Source: Micromonospora musae (GTDB lineage Bacteria > Actinomycetota > Actinomycetes > Mycobacteriales > Micromonosporaceae). From it: a DNA stretch of 64,000 nucleotides. A model generated the notes under the pieces. That model had not been told where the DNA came from. It did no database searches and saw only the letters and a program-made list of their open reading frames with translations. Of the stretch, positions 1 to 8,314 are shown piece by piece. Both the position numbers and the translations under genes were made by a program. How positions within the stretch are numbered: position 1 is the stretch's first letter; every line of letters begins with the position of its first letter. The stretch spans positions 62,001 to 126,000 of the forward strand of contig NZ_RAZT01000003.1 of the NCBI RefSeq assembly GCF_003626635.1, written 5' to 3'.

Positions 1-1972
1 CGGCGACGGCGACCTGCGGGGTGAAGCCGACGAAGGTCTCGGTCGCGTTCTCCTCCGAGCTACCGGTCTTGCCGGCGACCGGACGGCCGCCCAGGATGTC
101 GTTCACCGAGGTGGCCGTACCCCCGTTGCACTGCCCGAACGCGGACTGCTGCCCGACCGGGCACCGCGCCGCGTCCGTGGCGGCCCGCGCCACGTCGGCG
201 TCCAGCACCCGCTTGCAGGACGGGTCGGCGACCGCGACCCGCTCGCCGTTCGGTGCGGTCACCGACATCACCGGCAGCGGCTTGCAGTACATCCCCTCGG
301 AGGCCACTGTGGCGTACGCGTTGGCCAGGTCGAGCGGCGTGGTCGCGGCGACGCCGAGGGTGAACGACCCCCAGCTGGCCGCGTTCTCCTCGGCGAACCG
401 GGCATCCGCGTCGGCGCGGAAGGTGATGCCGAGCCGCTGCGCCATCTCGACGACCTTGTCCTGGCCGACCTGCTCGGCCAGCCACACGAAGTACGTGTTG
501 ACGGAGCGGCCGAAGCCGTCCCACATCATCCGGTAGCCGTCCATCCAGTCCGGGTTGGCGTTGGCCGGGCACCAGTGGCCGTCGCAGTTGCCCTCGCCGT
601 TGTCCGGGTACCGGGTGGGCAGCTTCGCGGGCGCGTCGAAGCCGGTGGAGAGCGTCTTGCCCGCCTCCAGCGCCGCGAGCATCGTGAAGAGCTTGAAGGT
701 GGAGCCGGCCTGGTAACCCTCGACCCCGCCGCCGCCGGAGACCAGCGGGTTCACGGTGTTCGGGTGGTTCTCCTGCCCCTGCGGGTTCGCGGCGAGGCTG
801 TAGTGCCGGTTCACCGCCATCGCCAGCACCCGGCCGGTGCCCGGCTCGACCGCGGCGATCGGCAGGGCGTTCTTGTTGTCGTACCCGTAAACGTCGGTGG
901 CCTGCTTCTGGGCGGTCGCCTGGATCTTCGGGTCCAGCGAGGTGACGACCGTGTAGCCGCCGCGACGCAGCGCCTGCTCCCGCTCCTCGGTGGTCGCGCC
1001 GAACGCCGGCTGGGTCAGCCACCAGCGGCGCAGGTAGTCGCAGAAGAAGCCCCAGTCGTCGTGCCCCTGCGCGGTGGCCGTGCAGCCGTTGGACTGCGCG
1101 GTCGGGTGCAGGACGAGCTTCTCGGCCTTCGCCTGGGCTGCCTGCTCGGCGGTGATCGCCTTGGTCTGCACCATCGAGTCGAGCACGTACGACCGGCGGG
1201 CCAGCGCCGTGTCCCGGTCACCGTCGATCGGGCTGTACGCGTCCGGCGACTGCACGAGACCGGCGAGCAGGGCCGACTCGGCGAGGGTCAGCTGCCCCGG
1301 ATCCTTGCCGAAGTACCGCTGGCCGGCGGCCGCGATCCCGTACGCACCGGAGCCGAAGTAGGCGATGTTCAGGTACCGGTTGAGGATCTCGTCCTTGCTG
1401 AGCGTCTCCTCCAGCGCCGAGGCGTACCGGATCTCCTGGAGCTTGCGGCCCACGGTCTGCTCGGTGGCCTCCGCGCGCTCCTCGGCGGTGCGGGTCGGGT
1501 CCGTCTTCAGCACGTTGCGGACGTACTGCATGGTCAACGTGGAGCCGCCCTGCTCGGTACCGCCGCCCTTGACGTTCGCCACCACCGCGCGGAAGAGGCC
1601 GCGCAGGTCGGCGCCGCCGTGCTCGTAGAACCGCCGGTCCTCGGCCGCCACGATCGCCTGCCGCATCACCGGGGCGATTTCCGCCAGCGGGACGTCGGTG
1701 CGGTTCACGTCGTAGAACGTGGTGATCAACGTCTTGCCGTCGTTCGCGTAGAGGTAGGAGCGCTGCGGCGTGGCCGGGGTGCGCAGCGCGTCCGGCAGCG
1801 CGGCGTACGCCCCGAGCGCCGACCGGGTGACGAGCCCGAACAGCAGGTTGCCGGGGAGCGCGGCCACCGCGAGGACGAGGCCGGCCAGCACCCCGGCGAG
1901 CAGCACGGTGAACAGCCGGGAGAGCGGCGAACGGAGAGGGGCCATGGTCCCCAGGATTGCCACGAAAGCCAT
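1..1972 (-). CDS. Class A penicillin-binding protein (transglycosylase/transpeptidase), 3' end outside window
   Basis: Bifunctional murein polymerase that polymerises lipid II and cross-links peptidoglycan outside the membrane. My translation from ATG 1972 shows an N-terminal membrane anchor (about residues 16-42). The glycosyltransferase (GT51) domain follows, with EDRRFYEHGG around residues 111-120 and QGGSTLTMQY at 141-150. The transpeptidase domain has the STFK active-site box at 424-427, an SVNTYF (SxN) box and KTGSSEENA (KTG). At least 657 codons are present and the reading frame is still open at base 1, so the C-terminus is missing. ATG 1945 in the same frame, after CTGGGGACC, is an equally plausible start. 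A 22-bp inverted repeat separates it from the upstream gene, so it is probably transcribed separately. Family assignment is secure; the exact PBP subtype is not. Confidence 0.93.
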   Translation of the reverse strand, partial: MAFVAILGTMAPLRSPLSRLFTVLLAGVLAGLVLAVAALPGNLLFGLVTRSALGAYAALPDALRTPATPQRSYLYANDGKTLITTFYDVNRTDVPLAEIAPVMRQAIVAAEDRRFYEHGGADLRGLFRAVVANVKGGGTEQGGSTLTMQYVRNVLKTDPTRTAEERAEATEQTVGRKLQEIRYASALEETLSKDEILNRYLNIAYFGSGAYGIAAAGQRYFGKDPGQLTLAESALLAGLVQSPDAYSPIDGDRDTALARRSYVLDSMVQTKAITAEQAAQAKAEKLVLHPTAQSNGCTATAQGHDDWGFFCDYLRRWWLTQPAFGATTEEREQALRRGGYTVVTSLDPKIQATAQKQATDVYGYDNKNALPIAAVEPGTGRVLAMAVNRHYSLAANPQGQENHPNTVNPLVSGGGGVEGYQAGSTFKLFTMLAALEAGKTLSTGFDAPAKLPTRYPDNGEGNCDGHWCPANANPDWMDGYRMMWDGFGRSVNTYFVWLAEQVGQDKVVEMAQRLGITFRADADARFAEENAASWGSFTLGVAATTPLDLANAYATVASEGMYCKPLPVMSVTAPNGERVAVADPSCKRVLDADVARAATDAARCPVGQQSAFGQCNGGTATSVNDILGGRPVAGKTGSSEENATETFVGFTPQVAVA

Positions 1973-1973
1973 C

Positions 1974-1997
1974 AACCGACCACCCTGCGGGTCGGTT
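1974..1997. promoter_or_regulatory. Short inverted repeat immediately upstream of the PBP start
   Basis: AACCGAC (1974-1980) and GTCGGTT (1991-1997) form a perfect 7-bp inverted repeat with a 10-nt spacer. It lies directly before the ATG at 1972. It could be an operator or an RNA hairpin at the ribosome-binding site; nothing else supports a specific role. Confidence 0.25.
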
Positions 1998-2047
1998 TGT
2001 CAGGAACTTCACCGCCTCCCCCCAGCAACCTCCCACCCCACCTTGCG

Positions 2048-2110
2048 CGGTGATCATGAGGTTGACGGGCCTCCTGGAGATCGAATCCCCCGTCAACCTC
2101 ATGATCACCG
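2048..2110. repeat. Perfect 22-bp inverted repeat (palindromic intergenic element / terminator-like hairpin)
   Basis: Bases 2048-2069 (starting CGGTGATCATGAGG) are the exact reverse complement of 2089-2110, with a 19-nt loop. The element sits 19 bases beyond the stop of the upstream minus-strand membrane protein, so it may terminate that transcript. It lacks a T-tract, and such TGATCATGA-type palindromes look like a dispersed repeat rather than a plain terminator (inference). Confidence 0.7.
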
Positions 2111-2129
2111 GGGACAGGGGGCCGGGGGG

Positions 2130-2936
2130 TTAGGCGGGTGAGAGGGGGCCGCCGCCGGGGGCGGTGGGGGGTGGGGTCGCGGTGGCGACGCTCGCGGAGG
2201 CGGCGTCACGGACGATCTCCCGCGGCACGAGCCGGCCCGAGCGGTAGCCGATGCCGATCCCGGCGATCAGTACGAAGATCGCGCCGAAGGTCTGCAGGGA
2301 GCCGACCAGCGCGCCGCCGAGGCCCAGCAGCGGTGCGGCGATCATCAGCATCACCCCGTCGCCCATGCTGAACGTGCCGGACCGGGACACCGCCCAGCCG
2401 GTGAGGAACCATCCGATGCTGTAGAAGGTCGCGCCGATCAGCACCAGCATCCGGGCGGTGGTGCCGAAGACGGGCGTCTGCTCCTCCAGCCCGGCGAAGG
2501 GGAGCATCAGGACCGTGCCGGCGATGCTCACCAGCAGTCCCGCCGCGGCGCCCCGGCGGCTGCGGGTCGCGGCGAGGAGCCCGGTGAGGGCCAGCAGGGC
2601 GAGCAGTCCGAGCCAGATCGCGGCCACCCAGCCGACCAGGTAGAGCGGCCGGCCGTCGGCCGGGTAAGGGTCGTTGCCCACCCCGCCGTCGCTGGCCATC
2701 GCGACCACGCCGTACAGGACGGCGTAGGCGGGCAGCAGCCAGACCGCGGCGCGGGCGAACCGGCGTACCGACCAGGCCCAGCTCGCGTTGGTCGCCGGTC
2801 CCGCCGGGGTCGGCTCACCGGCGAAGGGCAGCACCCCGAACCCACCGCCGGTACGCCGGGTACCGAGCGGTCCGGTCGGGTCGTGCGCGCCGCGCACCGG
2901 GGCCGAGGACCATATCCGCTTCGCCGGGTCCTTCAT
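2130..2936 (-). CDS. Uncharacterised multi-pass membrane protein
   Basis: 268 residues from ATG 2936, chosen because GCGAGGTG lies just upstream. An earlier in-frame start at 2999 would add a basic tail. The first 60 residues are polar and Pro/Gly-rich. They are followed by about six hydrophobic segments, for example WLLPAYAVLYGVVAMA, GLLALLALTGLLAA, LLVSIAGTVLMLPFAG and IFVLIAGIGIGY. No catalytic motif or named domain is recognised. It is followed by the palindrome at 2048-2110 and the PBP gene on the same strand. Role unknown; reported as a conserved-looking integral membrane protein. Confidence 0.7.
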   Translation of the reverse strand: MKDPAKRIWSSAPVRGAHDPTGPLGTRRTGGGFGVLPFAGEPTPAGPATNASWAWSVRRFARAAVWLLPAYAVLYGVVAMASDGGVGNDPYPADGRPLYLVGWVAAIWLGLLALLALTGLLAATRSRRGAAAGLLVSIAGTVLMLPFAGLEEQTPVFGTTARMLVLIGATFYSIGWFLTGWAVSRSGTFSMGDGVMLMIAAPLLGLGGALVGSLQTFGAIFVLIAGIGIGYRSGRLVPREIVRDAASASVATATPPPTAPGGGPLSPA

Positions 2937-3091
2937 GCGCCACCTCGCTCCCACGAGCGGTGCGGGACACGCCGGGGCGCCCCGATGCCTGGTCACCACC
3001 CGTCCTCGGACCGATCGTGGCAGCGATCCGGGCAGGAATGAGGGGTTTTCGCGTTATTCCTCGACCCGGCACACGAGGTCCGCTCGGGGCT

Positions 3092-3170
3092 TTGATCAAC
3101 TCGACTTCCTGGATGTCGTGGTGTCCCAGGCACGTCGACACCCCGACTTCACCGAGGTCGAGTCGATCAA
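3092..3170. repeat. Long imperfect palindromic element
   Basis: 3092-3126 (TTGATCAACTCGAC...) and 3136-3170 (...GAGTCGATCAA) are inverted copies of 35 bases matching at about 28 positions, around a 9-nt centre. It shares TCAACTCG, GGGGTGTC and CGACTTCA blocks with the palindrome at 50443-50488. The two are therefore likely members of one dispersed repeat family in this genome. Confidence 0.7.
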
Positions 3171-3218
3171 GCCGAAGAGCCCCGGCCGAACGAGCCGAGG
3201 AGAGGCGGCGCAAAAAGA

Positions 3219-3264
3219 GCGGGCCGCCGGGCTGCTTCCCGAGGGAATCAGCCCGGCGGCCCGC
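3219..3264 (-). terminator. Intrinsic terminator of the NfeD-SPFH operon
   Basis: A perfect 16-bp GC-rich stem (3219-3234 with 3249-3264) with a 14-nt loop. On the minus strand it is followed by TCTTTTTG, a classical U-tract, and it starts 16 bases past the SPFH stop codon. Confidence 0.87.
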
Positions 3265-3279
3265 GTGGAAGGTGTTCGC

Positions 3280-4383
3280 TCAGCCGCGCTCGCGCTGGTC
3301 GGCCGGGTCGTTCACCAGGTTCGCCGGGGTGACCGGCTCCGGCGCGGGCAGCCCCTGCGGGGTGCCACCGGTGGCCTGCGCCTCGGCGACGCGTACCTCG
3401 TCGTGGATCTCCTGGGCCGCGGCCGCCGCGGCCTGCGCGGCCTCGGCCGCCTCGCGCTCCACGGCGCTCGCGTGCTCAGCCGCCTCCGGCACGGGCTCGT
3501 CCCCCACCATCCGGCTCAACCCGCCGAGCGCGCCGCCCATCCCTTCCAGGGCCTTGGTCAGCTCGGCCGGCACGATCCAGACCTTGTTGGCGGTGCCGTT
3601 GGCGATCTGCGGCAGGGCCTGGAGGTACTGGTAGGCGAGCACCTTCTGGCTCGGGTTCGCCTGGTGGATGGCGTCGAAGACGGTACGGATCGCCTTGGCC
3701 TGACCCTCGGCCTGGAGGATCCGGGCCTGCCGGTCACCGTCGGCGCGCAACACTGCGGCCTGCTTCTCACCCTCGGCGGTGAGGATCTGCGCCTGCTTGT
3801 GCCCCTCGGCGTTGAGGATGGCGGCCCGGCGGTCCCGCTCGGCGCGCATCTGCTTCTCCATCGAGTCGCGGATGCTGGGCGGCGGCTCGATCGCCTTGAT
3901 CTCGACCCGGGTGACCTTGATCCCCCAGCGGCCGGTCGTCTCGTCCAGCACCCCGGAGAGGTGCCGGTTGATCTCCTCGCGGCTGGTCAGCGCGCGCTCC
4001 AGGTCCAGCGAGCCGATGACGTTACGCAGCGTGGTGACCGTCAGCTGCTCGATGGCCTGGATGAAGTTGGAGATCTCGTAGGTCGCGCGGACCGAGTCGA
4101 TGACCTTGTAGTAGAGGACCGTGTCGATCGAGACGACCAGGTTGTCGGAGGTGATCACCGGCTGCGGCGGGAAGCTGACCACCTGCTCCCGCATGTCGAC
4201 CTTGGTGCGCACCGCGTCGATGAACGGCACCAGCAGGTTGAGGCCCGGGTTGAGGGTCCGCTTGTACTTCCCCAGCCGCTCGACCACGTCCTGGCGCTGC
4301 TGCGGCACGATCCGCACCGCCTTGGCCAGCGTCACCACGGCGATCAACGCCACGGCGATCACCAGCACGGTTATCGCTGTCAT
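3280..4383 (-). CDS. SPFH/stomatin-family membrane protein (paraslipin-like)
   Basis: 367 residues. One N-terminal membrane helix (AITVLVIAVALIAVVTLA) precedes the band-7/SPFH domain, which includes RIVPQQRQDVVERLGKYKRT, PFIDAVRTKVDMREQVV and VIGSLDLERALTSREEIN. A long charged coiled-coil (about 180-240, repeats like AEGHKQAQILTAEGEKQ) and a variable Ala/Glu-rich tail follow. SPFH proteins form oligomers in membrane microdomains and act with membrane proteases or as scaffolds. The gene pairs with nfeD just upstream, the usual partner. ATG 4383 is preferred because GGAGGG lies 9 nt upstream. A GTG at 4392 would overlap the NfeD stop (GTGA), so translational coupling is likely either way. Confidence 0.92.
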   Translation of the reverse strand: MTAITVLVIAVALIAVVTLAKAVRIVPQQRQDVVERLGKYKRTLNPGLNLLVPFIDAVRTKVDMREQVVSFPPQPVITSDNLVVSIDTVLYYKVIDSVRATYEISNFIQAIEQLTVTTLRNVIGSLDLERALTSREEINRHLSGVLDETTGRWGIKVTRVEIKAIEPPPSIRDSMEKQMRAERDRRAAILNAEGHKQAQILTAEGEKQAAVLRADGDRQARILQAEGQAKAIRTVFDAIHQANPSQKVLAYQYLQALPQIANGTANKVWIVPAELTKALEGMGGALGGLSRMVGDEPVPEAAEHASAVEREAAEAAQAAAAAAQEIHDEVRVAEAQATGGTPQGLPAPEPVTPANLVNDPADQRERG

Positions 4384-4388
4384 TCCCG

Positions 4389-4853
4389 TCACCCTCCCGC
4401 TTCCGGCGATTCGCCGGACGTAACGTCATCGTCCTGCCACACCAGGGCGGTCGCGCCCCGGACCTTGATCACCCGCACCCGCCGACCGGGGTCGAACGAC
4501 TGCGTCGCGTCGTACGACCGCGCGGTCCACAACTCGCCGTCGATCTTGACCAGGCCGTGCTCGGCGTCCACCCGCTCCAGCACCAGCGCGGTGGCCCCCT
4601 CGATCGCCTCGACCCCGAAGGGCTGCTCGCCGCTCTCCAGCGCCGAGCGTCGGTGCCGCCGGATCACCGGCCGGACCACCGTCAAGGTGAGCGCGGAGAC
4701 CCCGGCGAACACCAGCGCCTGCACGGGTGTCGGCGCGCCGAGCGCCGCAGCACCGGCCGCGGCGAACGCACCGGCCGCGAACATGATCAGGAACAGCGTC
4801 GTCGTGAAGACCTCGGCGACCGCCAGCAGCACACCCAACACGATCCAGAGCAC
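4389..4853 (-). CDS. NfeD-like membrane protein
   Basis: About 154 residues. Two or three N-terminal membrane segments (LWIVLGVLLAVAEVF, LIMFAAGAFAAAGAAA, ALVFAGVSALTLTVV) are followed by a C-terminal OB-fold domain (GATALVLERVDAEHGLVKID, then GELWTARSYD and VRVIKVRGATALVW). This is the short NfeD type that partners SPFH proteins. GTG 4853 is preferred because GAGGGG sits 8 nt upstream; GTG 4862 is possible but has its SD adjacent. It lies directly upstream of the SPFH gene, so the two form an operon ending at the terminator at 3219-3264. Confidence 0.87.
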   Translation of the reverse strand: MLWIVLGVLLAVAEVFTTTLFLIMFAAGAFAAAGAAALGAPTPVQALVFAGVSALTLTVVRPVIRRHRRSALESGEQPFGVEAIEGATALVLERVDAEHGLVKIDGELWTARSYDATQSFDPGRRVRVIKVRGATALVWQDDDVTSGESPEAGG

Positions 4854-4979
4854 GGCGTCCACCCCTCGATCGTGACACGCAAATGCACGCGCGGCTGCCC
4901 CGCGATGATCAGTAAGCTCGGCGGCGTCCGCGCCGGGCCACCCGGCCGCGCCCACACCCCCCGCGAGCGAGGAGAACCC

Positions 4980-6287
4980 GTGACCCTGCTGCCCGGCACC
5001 GCCCGTCAGGTCGACCTCCTGGTCGCGCAGGCGCAGTCGGCGGGGCGTACGCCGTCGCTGGTGATGGGCGTGGTCCGCGACGGGTCGCTGGCGCACGTCG
5101 CCACCGCCGGCGGGCACCCCGCCGCCCACCCGGACCTGCAGTACCGGATCGGTTCGATCAGCAAGACGATGACCGCCACGCTCGCCATGCAGGAGCGCGA
5201 CGCGGGTCGGCTCAGCCTCGACGACCCGCTGGAGAAGCACCTGCCCGGCACCGGCGTTGGCGCGCTCACCCTGCGCCAGCTCCTCGGGCACGCCGGCGGC
5301 CTGCAGCGGGAGCCGGAGGGGCTGTGGTGGGAGCGGGCCGAGGGCGCCGACCTCGCGACCCTGCTGACCGGGGTGGACGCTGCCAAGATCGCGTACCCGC
5401 CGCACCGCGCGTACCACTACTCGAACCTGGCGTACGGGCTGCTCGGCGGGGTGCTGGAGCGGAGCACGGGAACGCCCTGGGCCGAGCTGCTCCGCCGGCG
5501 GATCCTCGACCCGCTGGGGCTGCGGCGCACCACCTACTCGGCGACCGAGCCGTTCGCGCGCGGGTACGTGGTGCACCCGTGGCACGGCACCCTGCGCGAG
5601 GAGCCGCGTACCGACACCGGCGCGATGGCCCCCGCCGGGCAGCTTTGGTCCACCGTGGAGGATCTCGCCCGCTGGGCGGCGTTCCTCGCCGATCCGGCGC
5701 CCGAGGTGCTCGCCCCGGCCACCCTGACCGAGATGTGCGCACCGGTGGTGATGAGCGACCTCGACTCGTGGACCGGCGGGCACGGCCTCGGGCTGGAGCT
5801 CTACCGCGACGGGGATCGCGTCTACGTCGGCCACGGCGGCTCGATGCCCGGCTACGTCTCCGCCCTGGCGGTGCACCGGCCGAGCCGTACCGCCGTGGTG
5901 GGCTACGCCAACGCGTACGGCTTCGGGATCGGCAGCCTCGGGCGGCGGATCCTCACCACCGTGCTCGACAGCGAACCGCCGCTCCCGCCCCCCTGGCAGC
6001 CGACCGCCGTGGCCCCGGCGACCGGGGTCATCGAGGTGACCGGCCGCTGGTGGTGGATGGGCGTGCCCCTCGACGTCCGCTGGGACGAGGCCGCCGGCGA
6101 GCTGGAGGTGCTGATGCGCGGCGAGCGGAAGAACCGGTTCGTCGCCGAGGGGCCGGACCGGTGGCGGGGCTGCGCCGGCCCGGAGCACGGGGAGGTCCTC
6201 TCGGTGCTGCGGGACGACACCGGCGCCGTGGTGGCGCTCGACATCGCCACCTTCGTCTTCACCCGCACGCCCGACCAGGAGCCCTGA
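4980..6287 (+). CDS. Serine beta-lactamase/DD-peptidase-family hydrolase (class C fold)
   Basis: 435 residues from GTG 4980, 7 nt after GAGGAGAA. The serine-hydrolase signature is complete: SxxK as SISK at residues 59-62, YSN at 147-149 (HYSNLAYG) and a late HGGSMPG replacing KTG. An extra C-terminal domain of about 100 residues (from about 330) resembles the lipocalin-like tail of related enzymes. No signal peptide is visible, so an intracellular esterase or peptidase role is more likely than resistance (inference). It is divergent from nfeD and convergent with the DUF3097 gene. Confidence 0.85.
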   Translation: MTLLPGTARQVDLLVAQAQSAGRTPSLVMGVVRDGSLAHVATAGGHPAAHPDLQYRIGSISKTMTATLAMQERDAGRLSLDDPLEKHLPGTGVGALTLRQLLGHAGGLQREPEGLWWERAEGADLATLLTGVDAAKIAYPPHRAYHYSNLAYGLLGGVLERSTGTPWAELLRRRILDPLGLRRTTYSATEPFARGYVVHPWHGTLREEPRTDTGAMAPAGQLWSTVEDLARWAAFLADPAPEVLAPATLTEMCAPVVMSDLDSWTGGHGLGLELYRDGDRVYVGHGGSMPGYVSALAVHRPSRTAVVGYANAYGFGIGSLGRRILTTVLDSEPPLPPPWQPTAVAPATGVIEVTGRWWWMGVPLDVRWDEAAGELEVLMRGERKNRFVAEGPDRWRGCAGPEHGEVLSVLRDDTGAVVALDIATFVFTRTPDQEP

Positions 6288-6367
6288 CCGCGGGCCTCAG
6301 CCGCGCGGACGGTCGCACCGCAGGCGGCGCCGGGGCTCCAGTGACTGGCGCAGCCGAGGCCGGCGGC

Positions 6368-7186
6368 TCAGTCGGTCGCGGGCTCCGTGACGAAGTCGAT
6401 CAGACGCTCCATCGCGTTGATGAGGGGCGTCTCCACGTCGGCGAAGCTGTCGACCCGGGACAGGATGTGCCGCCACATGTCGGCCGGTTCGGCCACGCCC
6501 AACGCGGCGCAGACCCCTTCCTTCCAGGGCCGGCCCGGCGGCACCACCGGCCACGCCGCGATACCGAGCGCGGCCGGCTTCACCGCCTGCCACACGTCGA
6601 CGTACGGGTGGCCGGTCACGAGCACGTGCGGCGAGGTCACCTTCGCCACGATCCGGCTCTCCTTCGAACCCGGCACCAGGTGATCGACGAGCACACCGAG
6701 CCGTCGACCCGGCCCCGGGGCGAACGCGCGCACCTCCGCGTCGAGGGCGTCGATGCCGTCCAGCGGCTCGACCACCACCCCTTCGATGCGCAGGTCGTCG
6801 CCCCAGATCCGCTCGACCAACGCGGCGTCGTGCACACCCTCGACCCAGATCCGGCTCGCCTTCGCCACCTGCGCCTGCACGTTCTCCAGGGCGATCGAGC
6901 CGGACGCGGTACGGCGGCGCGGCGCGGGGGCCGGCGTCCGGACCGGGCGCCGCAGGGTCACCGCCTCCCCGTCGAGCAGGAACGCGGCCGGCAACAGCGG
7001 GAAGTTGCGTCGGCGACCGTGCCGGTCCTCCAGCACCACCGCACCGGACTCGAAGCCCACCACCGCGCCGCAGAACCCGGAGTCGGCGTCCTCGACCACC
7101 AGGTCGGGCTCCGCGTCGACCTCCGGTACGACCTTGCGCCGCCGCCAGTTCCCCGCCAACACGTCGCTCTCGTACCGCCGCGCCAT
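6368..7186 (-). CDS. DUF3097-family conserved actinobacterial protein
   Basis: 272 residues with the highly conserved look of this actinobacterial family: MARRYESDVLAGNWRRRKVV at the start, then SRIWVEGVHDAALVERIWGD, a VVVEPLDGIDALDAEV block, LGVLVDHLVPGSKE and VLVTGHPYVDVWQAVKP. The central part resembles a Toprim-like fold (an acidic VEGxxD block and DHLVPGSKE), so nucleic-acid work is conceivable but unproven. ATG 7186 has no Shine-Dalgarno. Instead a TAGCGT box lies 7 nt upstream, as for a leaderless mRNA. It is divergent from the leaderless gene at 7451. Confidence 0.8.
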   Translation of the reverse strand: MARRYESDVLAGNWRRRKVVPEVDAEPDLVVEDADSGFCGAVVGFESGAVVLEDRHGRRRNFPLLPAAFLLDGEAVTLRRPVRTPAPAPRRRTASGSIALENVQAQVAKASRIWVEGVHDAALVERIWGDDLRIEGVVVEPLDGIDALDAEVRAFAPGPGRRLGVLVDHLVPGSKESRIVAKVTSPHVLVTGHPYVDVWQAVKPAALGIAAWPVVPPGRPWKEGVCAALGVAEPADMWRHILSRVDSFADVETPLINAMERLIDFVTEPATD

Positions 7187-7193
7187 GTGGATC

Positions 7194-7199
7194 ACGCTA
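7194..7199 (-). promoter_or_regulatory. Leaderless-type -10 box (TAGCGT) for the DUF3097 gene
   Basis: TAGCGT on the minus strand ends 7 nt before ATG 7186, which has no SD. Transcription starting at or next to the A of ATG is predicted. Confidence 0.5.
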
Positions 7200-7438
7200 G
7201 CCGCCGCCCCGGCGCTCGACACGCCGACACACCGGCCCGGGCGCACGCCACCGGCCGGCACCACACCGTTCCCGGCGCGCCGTAGCACCGGACGACAGGG
7301 ACGAAACGGTCCCGACGGTCCGGCATCAGCGCATGATCGACGGGACCTGACGGGTCGGCACGGAGGCGGCGAAGCGGGCAGTTCGGCGCAGGCCACGCCG
7401 CCGCACCGGCAGCCGAGACACAGCCGGTCGTCACCACG

Positions 7439-7444
7439 TACCCT
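7439..7444 (+). promoter_or_regulatory. Leaderless-type -10 box (TACCCT) for the gene at 7451
   Basis: TACCCT ends 6 nt before ATG 7451, and no SD is present between them. Confidence 0.5.
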
Positions 7445-7450
7445 TTCGGC

Positions 7451-8245
7451 ATGTCCACCCCCGCAACGGGCGCGGCTACGCTGACGCCCCGCCGGTCGAG
7501 CCGGTTCGTTGCCTGGGTACGCGCGTGGCGCGCCGGGTTGGTGCCCTTCGACGAGGTCGCGGACGCGATCGCCGGTGTCGAGGAGCACCTGGTCGCGGAC
7601 GCCCCCGGCACCTGGACCGACGTCCCGCTGGGCGAGGCGCTGCCCGTCCTGGCCAAGATGTCGCCTGACGAGATCCGTCTGGTGCTGCCCGCCCCCGGCG
7701 ATCCGCGTGGGCTGCCCGGTCCGGGCGACTTCACCGGCGCTGCGCTCGTCGTCGGCGAGGCGGTGGTGGCCGGCAGCCTCGGGCTGATCCCGCAGGTGCG
7801 CTCGCACACCTCGGGCTCCGGCGACACCTTCGAGACCGTGCTCTGGCAGGTCTACCCGCTGCCGGCCAACGCGCCGGCGGCCTCGCTGACCCTCCCCGGC
7901 GCTGCCGAGGCGGAGGCCGAACTCGCCGCGGCGCTGGCCGAGACGACCGCCGCGCTGACCCGCCTCGACGTGGCGCAGTGGCGGCCCGAACTGGCCGGCG
8001 CGCTGGAGGCGTTGCGCCGCCCCGACGGCGCCACCGACCTGCCGCCCGGCTTCGACCCGCGCGCCCGCCGGCTCTTCGCTCGGGCCGCCGTCCTGGACCG
8101 GGTGCTCGCCCTGGCCGGTCACGCGGCTCCGGGCGGCGCGATCAACAACTACGAGGCCCAGCAGCGCGACGCCGCGCTGCGCCCGCTGACCACGGCGTGC
8201 CGGCAGGCCCTGGTGGCCGCCTGCAACGCCCCGCTGCGTCCCTGA
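7451..8245 (+). CDS. Conserved actinobacterial protein of unknown function
   Basis: 264 residues with no membrane segment and no recognised catalytic motif. It is Ala/Leu-rich, with recognisable stretches such as RSSRFVAWVRAWRAGLVPFD, TWTDVPLGEALPVLAKM and SGSGDTFETVLWQVYPLP. It probably folds as a soluble alpha-rich protein. The start is leaderless by sequence (TACCCT, 6 nt, ATG). It sits divergent from the DUF3097 gene and convergent with the NagD-type phosphatase. Confidence 0.7.
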   Translation: MSTPATGAATLTPRRSSRFVAWVRAWRAGLVPFDEVADAIAGVEEHLVADAPGTWTDVPLGEALPVLAKMSPDEIRLVLPAPGDPRGLPGPGDFTGAALVVGEAVVAGSLGLIPQVRSHTSGSGDTFETVLWQVYPLPANAPAASLTLPGAAEAEAELAAALAETTAALTRLDVAQWRPELAGALEALRRPDGATDLPPGFDPRARRLFARAAVLDRVLALAGHAAPGGAINNYEAQQRDAALRPLTTACRQALVAACNAPLRP

Positions 8246-8289
8246 GCGACGGCGACGGACTCTGCCGCAGAAGACGTGATCAGGATCCG

Positions 8290-8314
8290 CCGGGGCCGGT
8301 GCTGACCGGCCCGG
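8290..8314. terminator. Bidirectional terminator-like hairpin
   Basis: CCGGGGCCGGT (8290-8300) pairs with ACCGGCCCGG (8305-8314), leaving one bulged G and a GCTG loop. It lies exactly between two convergent stop codons. Confidence 0.6.

Larger units (their letters stand above)
2937..3279. other. Intergenic region with a long palindrome and a terminator
   Basis: No gene is supported here. It holds the upstream region of the membrane protein (2937-3091), a 79-base imperfect palindrome (3092-3170) and the intrinsic terminator of the SPFH gene (3219-3264). Both structures are listed separately. Confidence 0.7.
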
